Source: Amycolatopsis rifamycinica (lineage in GTDB: Bacteria; Actinomycetota; Actinomycetes; Mycobacteriales; Pseudonocardiaceae). Taken from it: DNA of 64,000 nucleotides. Both the position numbers and the translations under genes were made by a program. Position 1 is the stretch's first letter. Each line of letters begins with the position of its first letter. The notes under the pieces were generated by a model that did not search any database, was not told the origin of the DNA, and saw nothing but the letters and a program-made list of their open reading frames with translations. Shown one piece after another: positions 34,684 through 41,831 of this stretch. The DNA is taken from positions 62,001 through 126,000 of the forward strand of contig NZ_JMQI01000074.1 of the NCBI RefSeq assembly GCF_000695625.1, written 5' to 3'.

Positions 34684-35424
34684 TCAGTCGATCGTCGCCC
34701 AGAACCCGGTCAGCGCCGCGGCGGCGCCGGCCGGGTCGTGGGTCATCCACCAGTGGCCCATGCCCTCGAGGACGGCGACCCGGGCGCCCGCGCGGGCGGC
34801 CGTCCGGCGGCGTTGCTCCTCGGTGCCGGCCACGTGGTCGGCCGTGGCCAGGATGGCCAGCCCCGGCCGGAGCGCCGCCCGGTCCAGCGGCACCCCGAGG
34901 CCGGGCGCACCCGCGGCGGCGGACCGGTACAGGCTGAGCACCGCGCGGCCCATCTCCTCGTTCTGCCCCGCCGCGACGCGGGCCGCGACCGCCCGGCCCA
35001 TGCCGCGTTCCACCAGCACCGCCGTGCGCTCTTCGGCCGCGGCGCCGAACCGCGCCGCGACGTCGGCCTCGCCGACGCCCGGTGTCTGCCAGCGGCGGGC
35101 GAGTTCGTGCCACTCGTAGCCGGGGTCGAAGCTGCCGAGCGCGTCACTGACCCAGCTGCGGACCAGGTGCGGGTGGCTCAGCACGACGGCGACGACGTGC
35201 CTGCCGCCGAAGTCGTGGCCCACCAGGTCCACCGGCTCGCCGAACGCCGCCAGTTCGCCGGCCAGCCAGTCCCGGTAGCCGGCCGGGGTGGCGGCGAACC
35301 CGGCGGGCAGGGGCGCGCCGAAGCCGGGCGGGGACAGGCGGACCAGGTCGGACCGCACCGGCGCGAGTTCCGCCAGCAGCAGGTCCCAGACCGCCGCCGT
35401 CTCGGGGTTGCCGTGGACGAACAC
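34684..35424 (-). CDS. Alpha/beta hydrolase, haloalkane dehalogenase/epoxide hydrolase-like
   Basis: A 246-residue hydrolase. The oxyanion motif VHGNPE lies right at the N-terminus. The nucleophile elbow VGHDFGG carries Asp rather than Ser, as in haloalkane dehalogenases and epoxide hydrolases, and the catalytic His is in GMGHWWM. GTG 35424 is chosen, 8 bp downstream of the DUF1330 stop. A CTG at 35436 overlapping that stop is an alternative that would add RPA before VFVHGN. It converges with the expansin gene, leaving 3 bp. The substrate is unknown. Confidence 0.75.
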   Translation of the reverse strand: MFVHGNPETAAVWDLLLAELAPVRSDLVRLSPPGFGAPLPAGFAATPAGYRDWLAGELAAFGEPVDLVGHDFGGRHVVAVVLSHPHLVRSWVSDALGSFDPGYEWHELARRWQTPGVGEADVAARFGAAAEERTAVLVERGMGRAVAARVAAGQNEEMGRAVLSLYRSAAAGAPGLGVPLDRAALRPGLAILATADHVAGTEEQRRRTAARAGARVAVLEGMGHWWMTHDPAGAAAALTGFWATID

Positions 35425-35432
35425 CGCGGGCC

Positions 35433-35801
35433 TCAGCGGGCCACCGGCGTGGTCGGCTGCAGCACCGATTCCACCAGCGCTTCGGTGCGCAGGTGGCTGA
35501 TCGCCTGGTAGTCGGGGTCGCGGACCATGGCCGCGAAGGCCCGCCGGTCCGGGTAGCGGACCAGCGCCACCATGTCCCAGGCCTGTCCGTCGTCCGCGAC
35601 GAGGGCCGGGCCGCCGTGGCCGAGGTACTCCACCCGCAGGCCGTAGCGGGCGTTGAGCCCGCGGCGAAGGGCTTCGGCGTAGCGCTGGTAGCTCTCGCGG
35701 CCGCCGTCCGGGCGGAAGCGCAGCAGATTGAGCATGACGACCGGGCCGCCGGGGTCGTCGGCGAGCAGGGCGTCGAGTGCACGGTCTTCGATTTCGATCA
35801 T
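35433..35801 (-). CDS. DUF1330-like (NIPSNAP/EthD-type) dimeric alpha-beta barrel protein
   Basis: A 122-residue protein with PVVMLNLLRFRPDGGRESYQRYAEAL, VEYLGHGGPALV and ALVRYPDRRAFAAMVRDPDY, the DUF1330 pattern of a small ferredoxin-like alpha-beta barrel. ATG 35801 follows an excellent AGGAGG. The alpha/beta hydrolase follows 8 bp later in the same operon, and a TetR gene is divergent, probably the repressor of this pair. Function unknown; related barrels bind small aromatic or polyketide-like ligands. Confidence 0.75.
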   Translation of the reverse strand: MIEIEDRALDALLADDPGGPVVMLNLLRFRPDGGRESYQRYAEALRRGLNARYGLRVEYLGHGGPALVADDGQAWDMVALVRYPDRRAFAAMVRDPDYQAISHLRTEALVESVLQPTTPVAR

Positions 35802-35829
35802 CGGAACCTCCTGGCGCCACACTACACAT

Positions 35830-35851
35830 ACTTGTTGTTCGACACGCAAGT
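35830..35851. promoter_or_regulatory. Candidate TetR operator in the divergent promoter region
   Basis: ACTTG (35830-35834) and CAAGT (35847-35851) are inverted with a 12-bp spacer in the 71-bp gap between the DUF1330 and TetR genes. The gap is the most AT-rich sequence nearby, as expected for back-to-back promoters. The arms are short. Confidence 0.35.
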
Positions 35852-35872
35852 TAGTTTGCTAGGCTTCCGCTC

Positions 35873-36472
35873 ATGCCCACCGCACGCCGCACCCAGCGGG
35901 AACGCCGCGACCAGGCCGAAGCCGCCCTCCTGACCGCCGCCGCCGAACTCGTCGTCGAGCAGGGCGTCCGTTCGCTGACGCTCGCCCGCGTCGGGGAACG
36001 CGCCGGCTACAGCCGCGGCATCGTCACCCACCACTTCGGCGGGAAGCAGGCGCTGGTCGAACGGCTGGCGCGGGCCACGCAGGCCGGGTTCGTCCCGGGC
36101 CTGGACGACCTGCCGCCCGGCCTCGACCGCCTGCTGCGGCTGATCGACGGCTACCTCGGCGAGCTCGGCCGGATCGGCGTCTTCAACCAGGCTTTCCTGC
36201 TGCTGTGGGCAGAAGCCGCCACCCAGCCGGAGCTGGCCCCGATCTTCCGCGAGCGCGACGCCGCCTTCCGCGCCGACCTGCGCGAAGACGTCGAGGCCGG
36301 CATCGCGGACGGCAGCATCGACGCCGGCGTCGATGCCGGCGAGGTCGCGACCGCCGTCGTCGGCCAGCTGCGCGGGATCGCGCTGCAGCGGCTGCTCGAC
36401 CCGGAGAGCACCGACACCGAGGCGCTGCGCCGGAGCGTCACCCGGCACTGGCGCCGCGCCCTCGGGCGGTGA
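35873..36472 (+). CDS. TetR-family transcriptional regulator
   Basis: A 199-residue regulator with a TetR N-terminal HTH (residues ~13-60: LVVEQGVRSLTLARVGERAGYSRGIVTHHFGGKQALV) and a ligand-binding helical body (about 75-195). It is divergent from the DUF1330/hydrolase pair across 71 bp, so self-regulation and repression of that pair are likely. The ligand is unknown. Confidence 0.88.
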   Translation: MPTARRTQRERRDQAEAALLTAAAELVVEQGVRSLTLARVGERAGYSRGIVTHHFGGKQALVERLARATQAGFVPGLDDLPPGLDRLLRLIDGYLGELGRIGVFNQAFLLLWAEAATQPELAPIFRERDAAFRADLREDVEAGIADGSIDAGVDAGEVATAVVGQLRGIALQRLLDPESTDTEALRRSVTRHWRRALGR

Positions 36473-36513
36473 CCCCTAGGCTCGGCGTCCCAGGCGCGGA
36501 GGGAGGTGACGGC

Positions 36514-37512
36514 GTGCCCGAACGCGGTCGGCTGCCGCGCGTCAAGCGCGTGACGATCGAGGACGTGGCCCGGGAAGCCGGCGTGGGACGGCAGACGGTT
36601 TCGCGGGCCCTGCGCGACCTGCCGGAGATCGCGCCGGGCACCCGCGAGCGCGTACTGGCGGCGGCGACCCGGCTGGGCTACCGGCCGAGCGCGCTGGCGA
36701 AGGGCATGCGCACCCAGCGGTCGGACGTCATCGCGCTGATCGTCTCCGACATCGCGAACCCGTTCTACCCGGCCGTGGCCCGCGGGGTGTACGACGCGGC
36801 GGAGGCGGCCGGGTGCAGTGTCGTGCTGTACAACACCGACGCCGACCCGGACCGGGAACGCGACGCCGTCGAGGACGCGCTGGCCCGGTCCGCGCGCGGG
36901 GTCGCCGGCTTCTTCTACGGCCTCCCCGACGACGTCCTCGCCGGCTACGCGCGCTCGGTCCCGCTGGTGGTCGCCGACCGCGCGCTGCCGGCGGAGGTGG
37001 CGGCCTCGGTGAGCAACGACTTCGCGACCGGCACGACGGCGGCCGTCGCACTGCTGGCGCGGCGGCCGGACGCCTGCCTCGGCATGCTGGACAGCTCGGT
37101 CGGCGTCGCGGTCGACGAACGGCGAGCGGCCTTCGTCGCCGCGTGCGCGGCGCGGGGCTTCGGCGACGTCTCGGGCCGGATCGTCCAGGGCCCGCCGACC
37201 ATCCCGGGCGGGACGGAAGCGGCCCGCCGGCTGCTTTCGGCGTGGCCCGAGGTCAACGGGATCTTCGCGTTCAACGACCTGATGGGCATCGGGGCGGTGC
37301 AGGCGGTCCTCGCGCGCGGCGGCGCGGTGCCACGGGACTGCGCGGTGGTGGGCTTCGACGACCTGGAGATGTCGGCCTACCTCGACCCGCCGCTCAGCAC
37401 GGTCCGCATCGACAAGTACGAGCACGGCCAGGCCCTGGTCCGGGCGCTGCTGGCGGACACCGCCGACCGGATCTCGCTGCCGGTTTCGCTGATCGCCCGC
37501 GCGACCACCTGA
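36514..37512 (+). CDS. LacI-family transcriptional regulator
   Basis: A 332-residue LacI/GalR repressor. The HTH and hinge (VTIEDVAREAGVGRQTVSRALRDL, residues ~11-33, then GYRPSALAKGMRTQRS) precede a periplasmic-binding-protein-like sensor domain (ALIVSDIANPFYPAVARGV ... GIFAFNDLMGIGAVQAV ... CAVVGFDDLEMS). GTG 36514 follows GGAGGGAGG. It is not CebR-like in any motif I can recognise. It is the only LacI protein in the window and a candidate for the ACAACGTTGT sites at 30102-30141, 6 kb away, though that link is speculative. Confidence 0.88.
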   Translation: MPERGRLPRVKRVTIEDVAREAGVGRQTVSRALRDLPEIAPGTRERVLAAATRLGYRPSALAKGMRTQRSDVIALIVSDIANPFYPAVARGVYDAAEAAGCSVVLYNTDADPDRERDAVEDALARSARGVAGFFYGLPDDVLAGYARSVPLVVADRALPAEVAASVSNDFATGTTAAVALLARRPDACLGMLDSSVGVAVDERRAAFVAACAARGFGDVSGRIVQGPPTIPGGTEAARRLLSAWPEVNGIFAFNDLMGIGAVQAVLARGGAVPRDCAVVGFDDLEMSAYLDPPLSTVRIDKYEHGQALVRALLADTADRISLPVSLIARATT

Positions 37513-37571
37513 ACCGACGGGCGCACCGGCCGCGGCCGAGCCACCCCCGCGCGCCGCGCCCTGGCCCCCTC

Positions 37572-37691
37572 GACCGGCTGCGGGTCGTCGACGACGAAGC
37601 CGTGCACCGGTGGCAGGACCTGATCGAGGCCACAGGCGCGCGAGCCGCGCTGTCGCTGTCGGCCTTGCGCTGCACCGACCGGATCCGGTAG
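37572..37691 (+). pseudogene. Remnant of a polyprenyl diphosphate synthase (crtE-like) C-terminus
   Basis: A short frame with strongly coding-like third positions encodes DRLRVVDDEAVHRWQDLIEA followed by TGARAALSLSALRCTDRIR and a stop. It aligns with the end of the intact CrtE in this window: VDDEAVERWRELIVATGAR, then LAARCTERDR. A deletion of about 27 codons lies between the two conserved blocks. There is no start codon or upstream half. It marks a lost second prenyl synthase gene at the left edge of the carotenoid island. Confidence 0.6.
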
Positions 37692-37705
37692 GCGACGCCG
37701 TCGGA

Positions 37706-38716
37706 TCAGCGGTGGTCCCCCCGCAACGCGTAACGCCGCTCGGCGTACCCGAGATCGTCCCGCCACAACCGGGCGGCGGCGCGGCGCATGAGCGGCCGCA
37801 ACGCCGGCGCCATGCGGGCCGCCTTGGCGAACCCCGGCCGGTCGGACGCGGCGATCGTCGCCTCGATCACCGCCGTGCGGGGGCGGCCGTCGGGGCCCGG
37901 GCCGAGCGGGGTGGCGTGGGTTTCCACCACGCTGCCGGTGCCCTCACCGTCCACAATGGTCATCAGCACCGTCCGGGGGCCCGGGCAGGTGAACTCGGCG
38001 ACCACCGGGACCCCGATCCGCCCGGCCAGCCGGAACGTCACCTCGACGACGAACTTGTCCTCGTCCTCCGCCACGTCGACGCCCTGCGGCGCCGAAAGCA
38101 CGCTCAACCGCGCGAACGAATACGGGTGGAACCACGCGCCGTGCCAGGGGTCCAGGCGGTTGGCGACGACGTCTTCGGGCTCGCAGACCCCGGCCAGCGT
38201 CGCCACGGCGTCGACCGTCGTCCCGCCCGGGCGTTCGGGCACGATCGGCCGGTCCGTCGGCTGTTCGCCGCCGATCCGGTCGAGGCGGACCCACGCCAGG
38301 ACGCCGTCGTCGTGGGACGGCAACGCCGTCCAGCCGGGACGGCCCGCGCCGACGCGCAGACCGTGCCAGCGGCAGACCAGCTCGCCGCAGTGCACGCGCG
38401 CCTGGTCCAGCGGCGCGCCGAGGTGGGGGCACGCGCCCGGGCCGACGAGCAGCCCGCCGCCCGGCCCGCGCCACGCGACCAGCTCGCGGCCGCCCACGCG
38501 CACCCCGAACGGCCGGTCGGCGCGGATGTCCCGGGCGGCGGCGAAGACGAACCAGTTGCCCGACGCGCGCGCACCCGCCCGCTTGACCGCCGCTTCGATC
38601 AGCGCGGGGCTGCAGCCGGCGTAGGTGGGTTCCTGACGAGCCCACGCCGGCTCCCGGAACGGCTGCACCGGCCACCGCGCCGGCCAGCGCTCGATCACCT
38701 GCCGCTTGAGGTCCAC
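37706..38716 (-). CDS. Rieske 2Fe-2S protein, DUF5914 type
   Basis: A 336-residue protein with a Rieske cluster site, ACPHLGAPL (CxH) and VCRWHGL (CxxH), near residues 105-135. A C-terminal part (about 170-330) resembles DUF5914. It lacks the D-x2-H-x4-H iron site of ring hydroxylases, so it may transfer electrons or act as an unusual oxygenase. GTG 38716 follows GGGAG; an in-frame start at 38812 is possible. It follows the MerR/B12 regulator on the same strand, and such proteins are often seen near carotenoid genes in actinobacteria, suggesting a carotenoid tailoring role. Confidence 0.72.
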   Translation of the reverse strand: MDLKRQVIERWPARWPVQPFREPAWARQEPTYAGCSPALIEAAVKRAGARASGNWFVFAAARDIRADRPFGVRVGGRELVAWRGPGGGLLVGPGACPHLGAPLDQARVHCGELVCRWHGLRVGAGRPGWTALPSHDDGVLAWVRLDRIGGEQPTDRPIVPERPGGTTVDAVATLAGVCEPEDVVANRLDPWHGAWFHPYSFARLSVLSAPQGVDVAEDEDKFVVEVTFRLAGRIGVPVVAEFTCPGPRTVLMTIVDGEGTGSVVETHATPLGPGPDGRPRTAVIEATIAASDRPGFAKAARMAPALRPLMRRAAARLWRDDLGYAERRYALRGDHR

Positions 38717-38824
38717 CGGACACGCTCCCGCCTGCCACGGCCGGCCGAAGCGACCGGCACGCGAGTCATCCTCGGGCATCTGGAGCGATTCCGCAACGCT
38801 TTGCCGGGGCACCCCGGCCCGGGT

Positions 38825-39718
38825 TCACGCCTTCAGGCGTTCGGTGGCCAGGTCGAGCGCCGCGGCGAGGTCGTTGACCCAGGGGACGTCCCGTTCGGTG
38901 CGGTTCTCCCAGCCCGGGCCCGCGGTGGCGACGTCGAACCCGCGCCGCCGCAGCCGCTGGACCAGCAGGTCGTCGACGGTGTTGGCGGACATCGACCACA
39001 GGAACACCACGACCGGGTCGAGCTTGGCGGCGATGGCGATCGTCGTCTCGGCGGGCACCATCTGGCCCAGGTAGACCGCCGGGATGCCGACCTCCACCAT
39101 CGCGGCCCGCAGCACCTCCATCGGCAGGCTGTGCCGCTCCTCCGGCCCGCAGGCCAGCAGCACCACCCGCCCGGGCGGGGTGTTGGCGAACCCGGCGCTG
39201 TAGCGCTGCAGGGCGAGGGAGATCTCGCCGGTCAGCGCCCATTCGGACTCGAAGCAGACGTCGCCGCGCAGCCAGCGGCCACCGAGGTGGCGCAGCACGG
39301 GGACGAGCACCTCGGTCCACGACGCGGCCGCGCCGAGCGCGTCCAGCGTCTCGTCCAGCAGTGCGGCCAGCGACGCGAATTCGAGGCTCTCCGCGGCCCG
39401 CTCGAGCTCCTCGATGTGCCGGTCGACGGAGACTTCGGGGACCGCGTCGTCGGCGCCGGAGAACGCCGCCGCGGCGGCTTCCCTGGCCCGCATACCGCGT
39501 TCGATGAGCCGCTGCATGTACTGCAGCCGGCGGACGTCGGCGTCGGAGTACCGCCGGTGCCGCCCGTCGTCGCGCAGCGTCGGGCCGACCCCGTAGCGCG
39601 CGGCCCAGGTCCGCAGCGTCACCGGCGAGACGCCGAGCAGCTCGGCGACCTTGCCGGGCGTCCACGAACCCCCGGCCCGGGGGCCGTCGTGACCACCACT
39701 CACCGCGTCGACGTCCAT
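38825..39718 (-). CDS. MerR-type regulator with cobalamin-binding-like domain (LitR/CarH-like)
   Basis: A 297-residue regulator. An N-terminal MerR winged helix (about 18-85; TPGKVAELLGVSPVTLRTWAARYGVGP) is joined to a helical cap (about 95-175) and a Rossmann-type B12-binding domain (about 180-290). CarH/LitR proteins use adenosylcobalamin to hold DNA in the dark and release it in light, switching on carotenoid genes. The lower-ligand motif is ERHSLP (normally ExHxxG), retaining His. The cap Wx9EH motif reads WLRGDVCFESEW, with Trp instead of His. Its place at the carotenoid island makes these operons its likely targets. Whether it still senses light is open. Confidence 0.78.
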   Translation of the reverse strand: MDVDAVSGGHDGPRAGGSWTPGKVAELLGVSPVTLRTWAARYGVGPTLRDDGRHRRYSDADVRRLQYMQRLIERGMRAREAAAAAFSGADDAVPEVSVDRHIEELERAAESLEFASLAALLDETLDALGAAASWTEVLVPVLRHLGGRWLRGDVCFESEWALTGEISLALQRYSAGFANTPPGRVVLLACGPEERHSLPMEVLRAAMVEVGIPAVYLGQMVPAETTIAIAAKLDPVVVFLWSMSANTVDDLLVQRLRRRGFDVATAGPGWENRTERDVPWVNDLAAALDLATERLKA

Positions 39719-40018
39719 CAACACCACGTTCCCACACGCCGGGGACGTCCGCCGATGCGGTCACCGCGGGGTGACGCCCGGCGGAGCAGCCGGCGACCGG
39801 CCCTGTCCGCATCAACGGATACGGCATCGGACGCCGGTCCGACACTCCCGGCACCCCGGAAGCACGCCGCGAAAGGGCCTTTGTGACTCAAATCATAGTT
39901 TATCCGAGGCTGAACCGGTCCGGCGGCCGATTCGGCCCTCGATCCGGCGGCGAGACGGCCGATGATGGCCCGATCGAATCGCTTGTGCAACGCTTCAGGG
40001 TGACCGTAATCGTCTGAC
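39719..40018. other. Intergenic 300 bp upstream of the MerR/B12 regulator
   Basis: No gene is visible. A conspicuous AT-rich patch at about 39885-39915 contains ATAAACT on the minus strand (a possible -10 for the regulator gene). GACTCAA is repeated there and at 40015-40021. The patch is the likely promoter/operator of the regulator. Confidence 0.4.
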
Positions 40019-40909
40019 TCAATGGACCTGACCGGACGCGGGGGAACGCGTCGGTGTCTTGCTCGCTTCGGCATCGATTCCACCGGCACCCAGCTGGGTG
40101 CGTTCAGCACTGAGGGTCAGGCGGTACCCCAGCAGGAGCAGCACGTGGAGCAGGTAGAGCCACAGGATCAAGGCGGAGACCGCGCCGACCACCACCAGGC
40201 CGCCGAACGGCACGCTCCAGTCCAGCGGGATGGCCAGGAAGAGGAGGAACCCGTGGAAGAACCCCGCGAGCACGGCGGCCACGGCGAACGCGCCCGCCAC
40301 CAGCGGCCCGCGGCGCACGCCGCGCGGGGCACTGCCGGCGAACACGATCGCGGTCACCGAGGCGATGATCAGCCAGTCGATGTGGAACGACAGCGTGATG
40401 CCCCAGAACGTCGGCCAGCCGCCGCGCGTGTAGAGGCCGGCCACCGTGTCGGCGGTGGCCAGCGGCGCGATCGCCAGGGTCGGGCTGAGGACGAGGACGG
40501 GCACGAACATCAGCCGTCCCCGCCAGCCGACGAGGGCGCCGGCGGGCTGCCCGGCGACCTGGACGAGGCCGCGCAGCAGGCCTTCGCCGTAGAAGGTGGC
40601 CGGCAGCAGGGTGACCAGCAGCGCGGTCCACGGCGTGCCGAGCGCGGCCGTGGTCAGGGCACTCAGCGCCGGTCCCGGCCCGTGGGGGTCGGGCAGCGCG
40701 TCGGCCCAGCGCGAAACGCCGTGGCGGACGAACTCCGGCGACCCGAGGAAGGCGGCACCCCGCAGGGCGACGAGCGCCAGCGGGACGACGGCCAGCACGG
40801 CGAAGAAGGTGACCCCGGCGGCCCAGAGGGACAGGTCCCGGCCCCGGAGTTCCCGCCCGGCGTCCCGCAGGACGACACCCGCCCGCCGGATCACCTCCCG
40901 GGCGCTCAC
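40019..40909 (-). CDS. YihY/BrkB-family membrane protein
   Basis: A 296-residue integral membrane protein with about six hydrophobic segments. It starts with a typical YihY N-terminal segment (DLSLWAAGVTFFAVLAVVPLALVAL) and ends in a polar tail. GTG 40909 begins 30 bp from the divergent CDP-alcohol phosphatidyltransferase start. The family (once called RNase BN) has no settled function; envelope or virulence-related transport has been proposed. A direct link to carotenoids is not evident beyond position. Confidence 0.8.
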   Translation of the reverse strand: MSAREVIRRAGVVLRDAGRELRGRDLSLWAAGVTFFAVLAVVPLALVALRGAAFLGSPEFVRHGVSRWADALPDPHGPGPALSALTTAALGTPWTALLVTLLPATFYGEGLLRGLVQVAGQPAGALVGWRGRLMFVPVLVLSPTLAIAPLATADTVAGLYTRGGWPTFWGITLSFHIDWLIIASVTAIVFAGSAPRGVRRGPLVAGAFAVAAVLAGFFHGFLLFLAIPLDWSVPFGGLVVVGAVSALILWLYLLHVLLLLGYRLTLSAERTQLGAGGIDAEASKTPTRSPASGQVH

Positions 40910-40939
40910 GCCGGCGCCCCCGGGCACGAGGACGACGGG

Positions 40940-41605
40940 GTGGCCGGCTGGTCCCGGGTGCACGAGCACGACGTGTCGGGCAGCGCGCTCGCGGTCGGCT
41001 GGCTGCGGGCGATCCACCTGCTGGCCCGGCCGGTGCTGGGCGTGCCACCCGACGTGCTGACGGCCTGCGGCGTGCTGAGCGCCCTGGCGGCGATCTGGCT
41101 GACCGCCCTGGGCGGCGACGCGCTGTGGGCGGCACTGGCGGCCATCGTGGCGACGGGGGTGTTCGACGGCCTGGACGGAGCGGTGGCCCTGCGCACCGGC
41201 CGTGCCCGCCCCCTGGGCGCGGTCCTCGACGCGGCTTCGGACCGGTTGACGGAGCTGTGTTTCGTCGCGGTCCTGCTGGTACTGGGCGCCCCGGCGGCGT
41301 GGTGCGCGGCGATGGCGGCGGCGTTGCTGCTGCACGAGTACGTCCGCGCCCGAGCCCAGGTGGCGGGCATGCGCGGAGCGGGCGCGATCACGGTGTCGGA
41401 GCGCCCGACCCGCCTGGTGGTGACGGCGGTGGCGGTCACAGGGGCGGCACTGGCCCCGGCGGGCACGCCGTGGACGGGCTGGCCGTGGGGCACGACCTGC
41501 GCGGTCGTGGGGACGGGGCTGTCACTCATCGGATTGGCCCATCTCGGGGTGGGGGTGGCGCTGGCGTTGGGGAGGAACGGGCGGGCGGGACGGGATTCGG
41601 GGTGA
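40940..41605 (+). CDS. CDP-alcohol phosphatidyltransferase family protein
   Basis: A 221-residue membrane enzyme of the family that makes phosphatidylglycerol-phosphate, phosphatidylinositol-phosphate or cardiolipin from CDP-diacylglycerol. The signature D-x2-D-G-x2-A-R-x8-G-x3-D-x3-D reads DGLDGAVALRTG...PLGAVLDAASD. All acidic and Gly positions are conserved, but Leu replaces the Arg after the Ala. Several hydrophobic helices follow. GTG 40940 follows GGACGACGGG. It is divergent from YihY across 30 bp and convergent with the crtD operon; its 3' end may overlap a small ORF on the other strand. Confidence 0.8.
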   Translation: MAGWSRVHEHDVSGSALAVGWLRAIHLLARPVLGVPPDVLTACGVLSALAAIWLTALGGDALWAALAAIVATGVFDGLDGAVALRTGRARPLGAVLDAASDRLTELCFVAVLLVLGAPAAWCAAMAAALLLHEYVRARAQVAGMRGAGAITVSERPTRLVVTAVAVTGAALAPAGTPWTGWPWGTTCAVVGTGLSLIGLAHLGVGVALALGRNGRAGRDSG

Positions 41606-41831
41606 GGCGCCGGTCGCTCGGTCGGTGGCCGGCGGTCGCTCGGAGGCCGGTGCTCGCCCGTTGACCGCCGCTCCCCCGGCAGCCACCCGCGCGACGAGCC
41701 CCGCCGGCCCGCCCCGTAGCAGCGCGGCCGATGGCAGCCCACCACCAGGCGGGCGGCCCACCAGCGCGGAACCACCCGGGCACCACGCTCGACCACAGCA
41801 GGTCCCAGCGGCCGCTGGCCGTGCCGGTCAT
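41526..41831 (-). CDS. Possible truncated last gene of the crtD operon
   Basis: ATG 41831 overlaps the crtD stop (ATGA). It opens a 101-codon frame whose first ~23 codons (MTGTASGRWDLLWSSVVPGW) have perfect G/C third positions and look like a real N-terminus. Later codons become Gly/Arg/Pro-rich and of poor coding quality. The frame then runs antisense into the CDP-alcohol phosphatidyltransferase gene. It may be the 5' remnant of a lost tailoring gene. No family is recognised. Confidence 0.3.
   Translation of the reverse strand: MTGTASGRWDLLWSSVVPGWFRAGGPPAWWWAAIGRAATGRAGGARRAGGCRGSGGQRASTGLRATAGHRPSDRRLTPNPVPPARSSPTPAPPPPRDGPIR

Noticed and set aside
36205-36513. Upstream extension of the LacI gene into the TetR gene
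   Set aside because: It overlaps the TetR coding region out of frame; GTG 36514 with GGAGG gives the standard LacI N-terminus.
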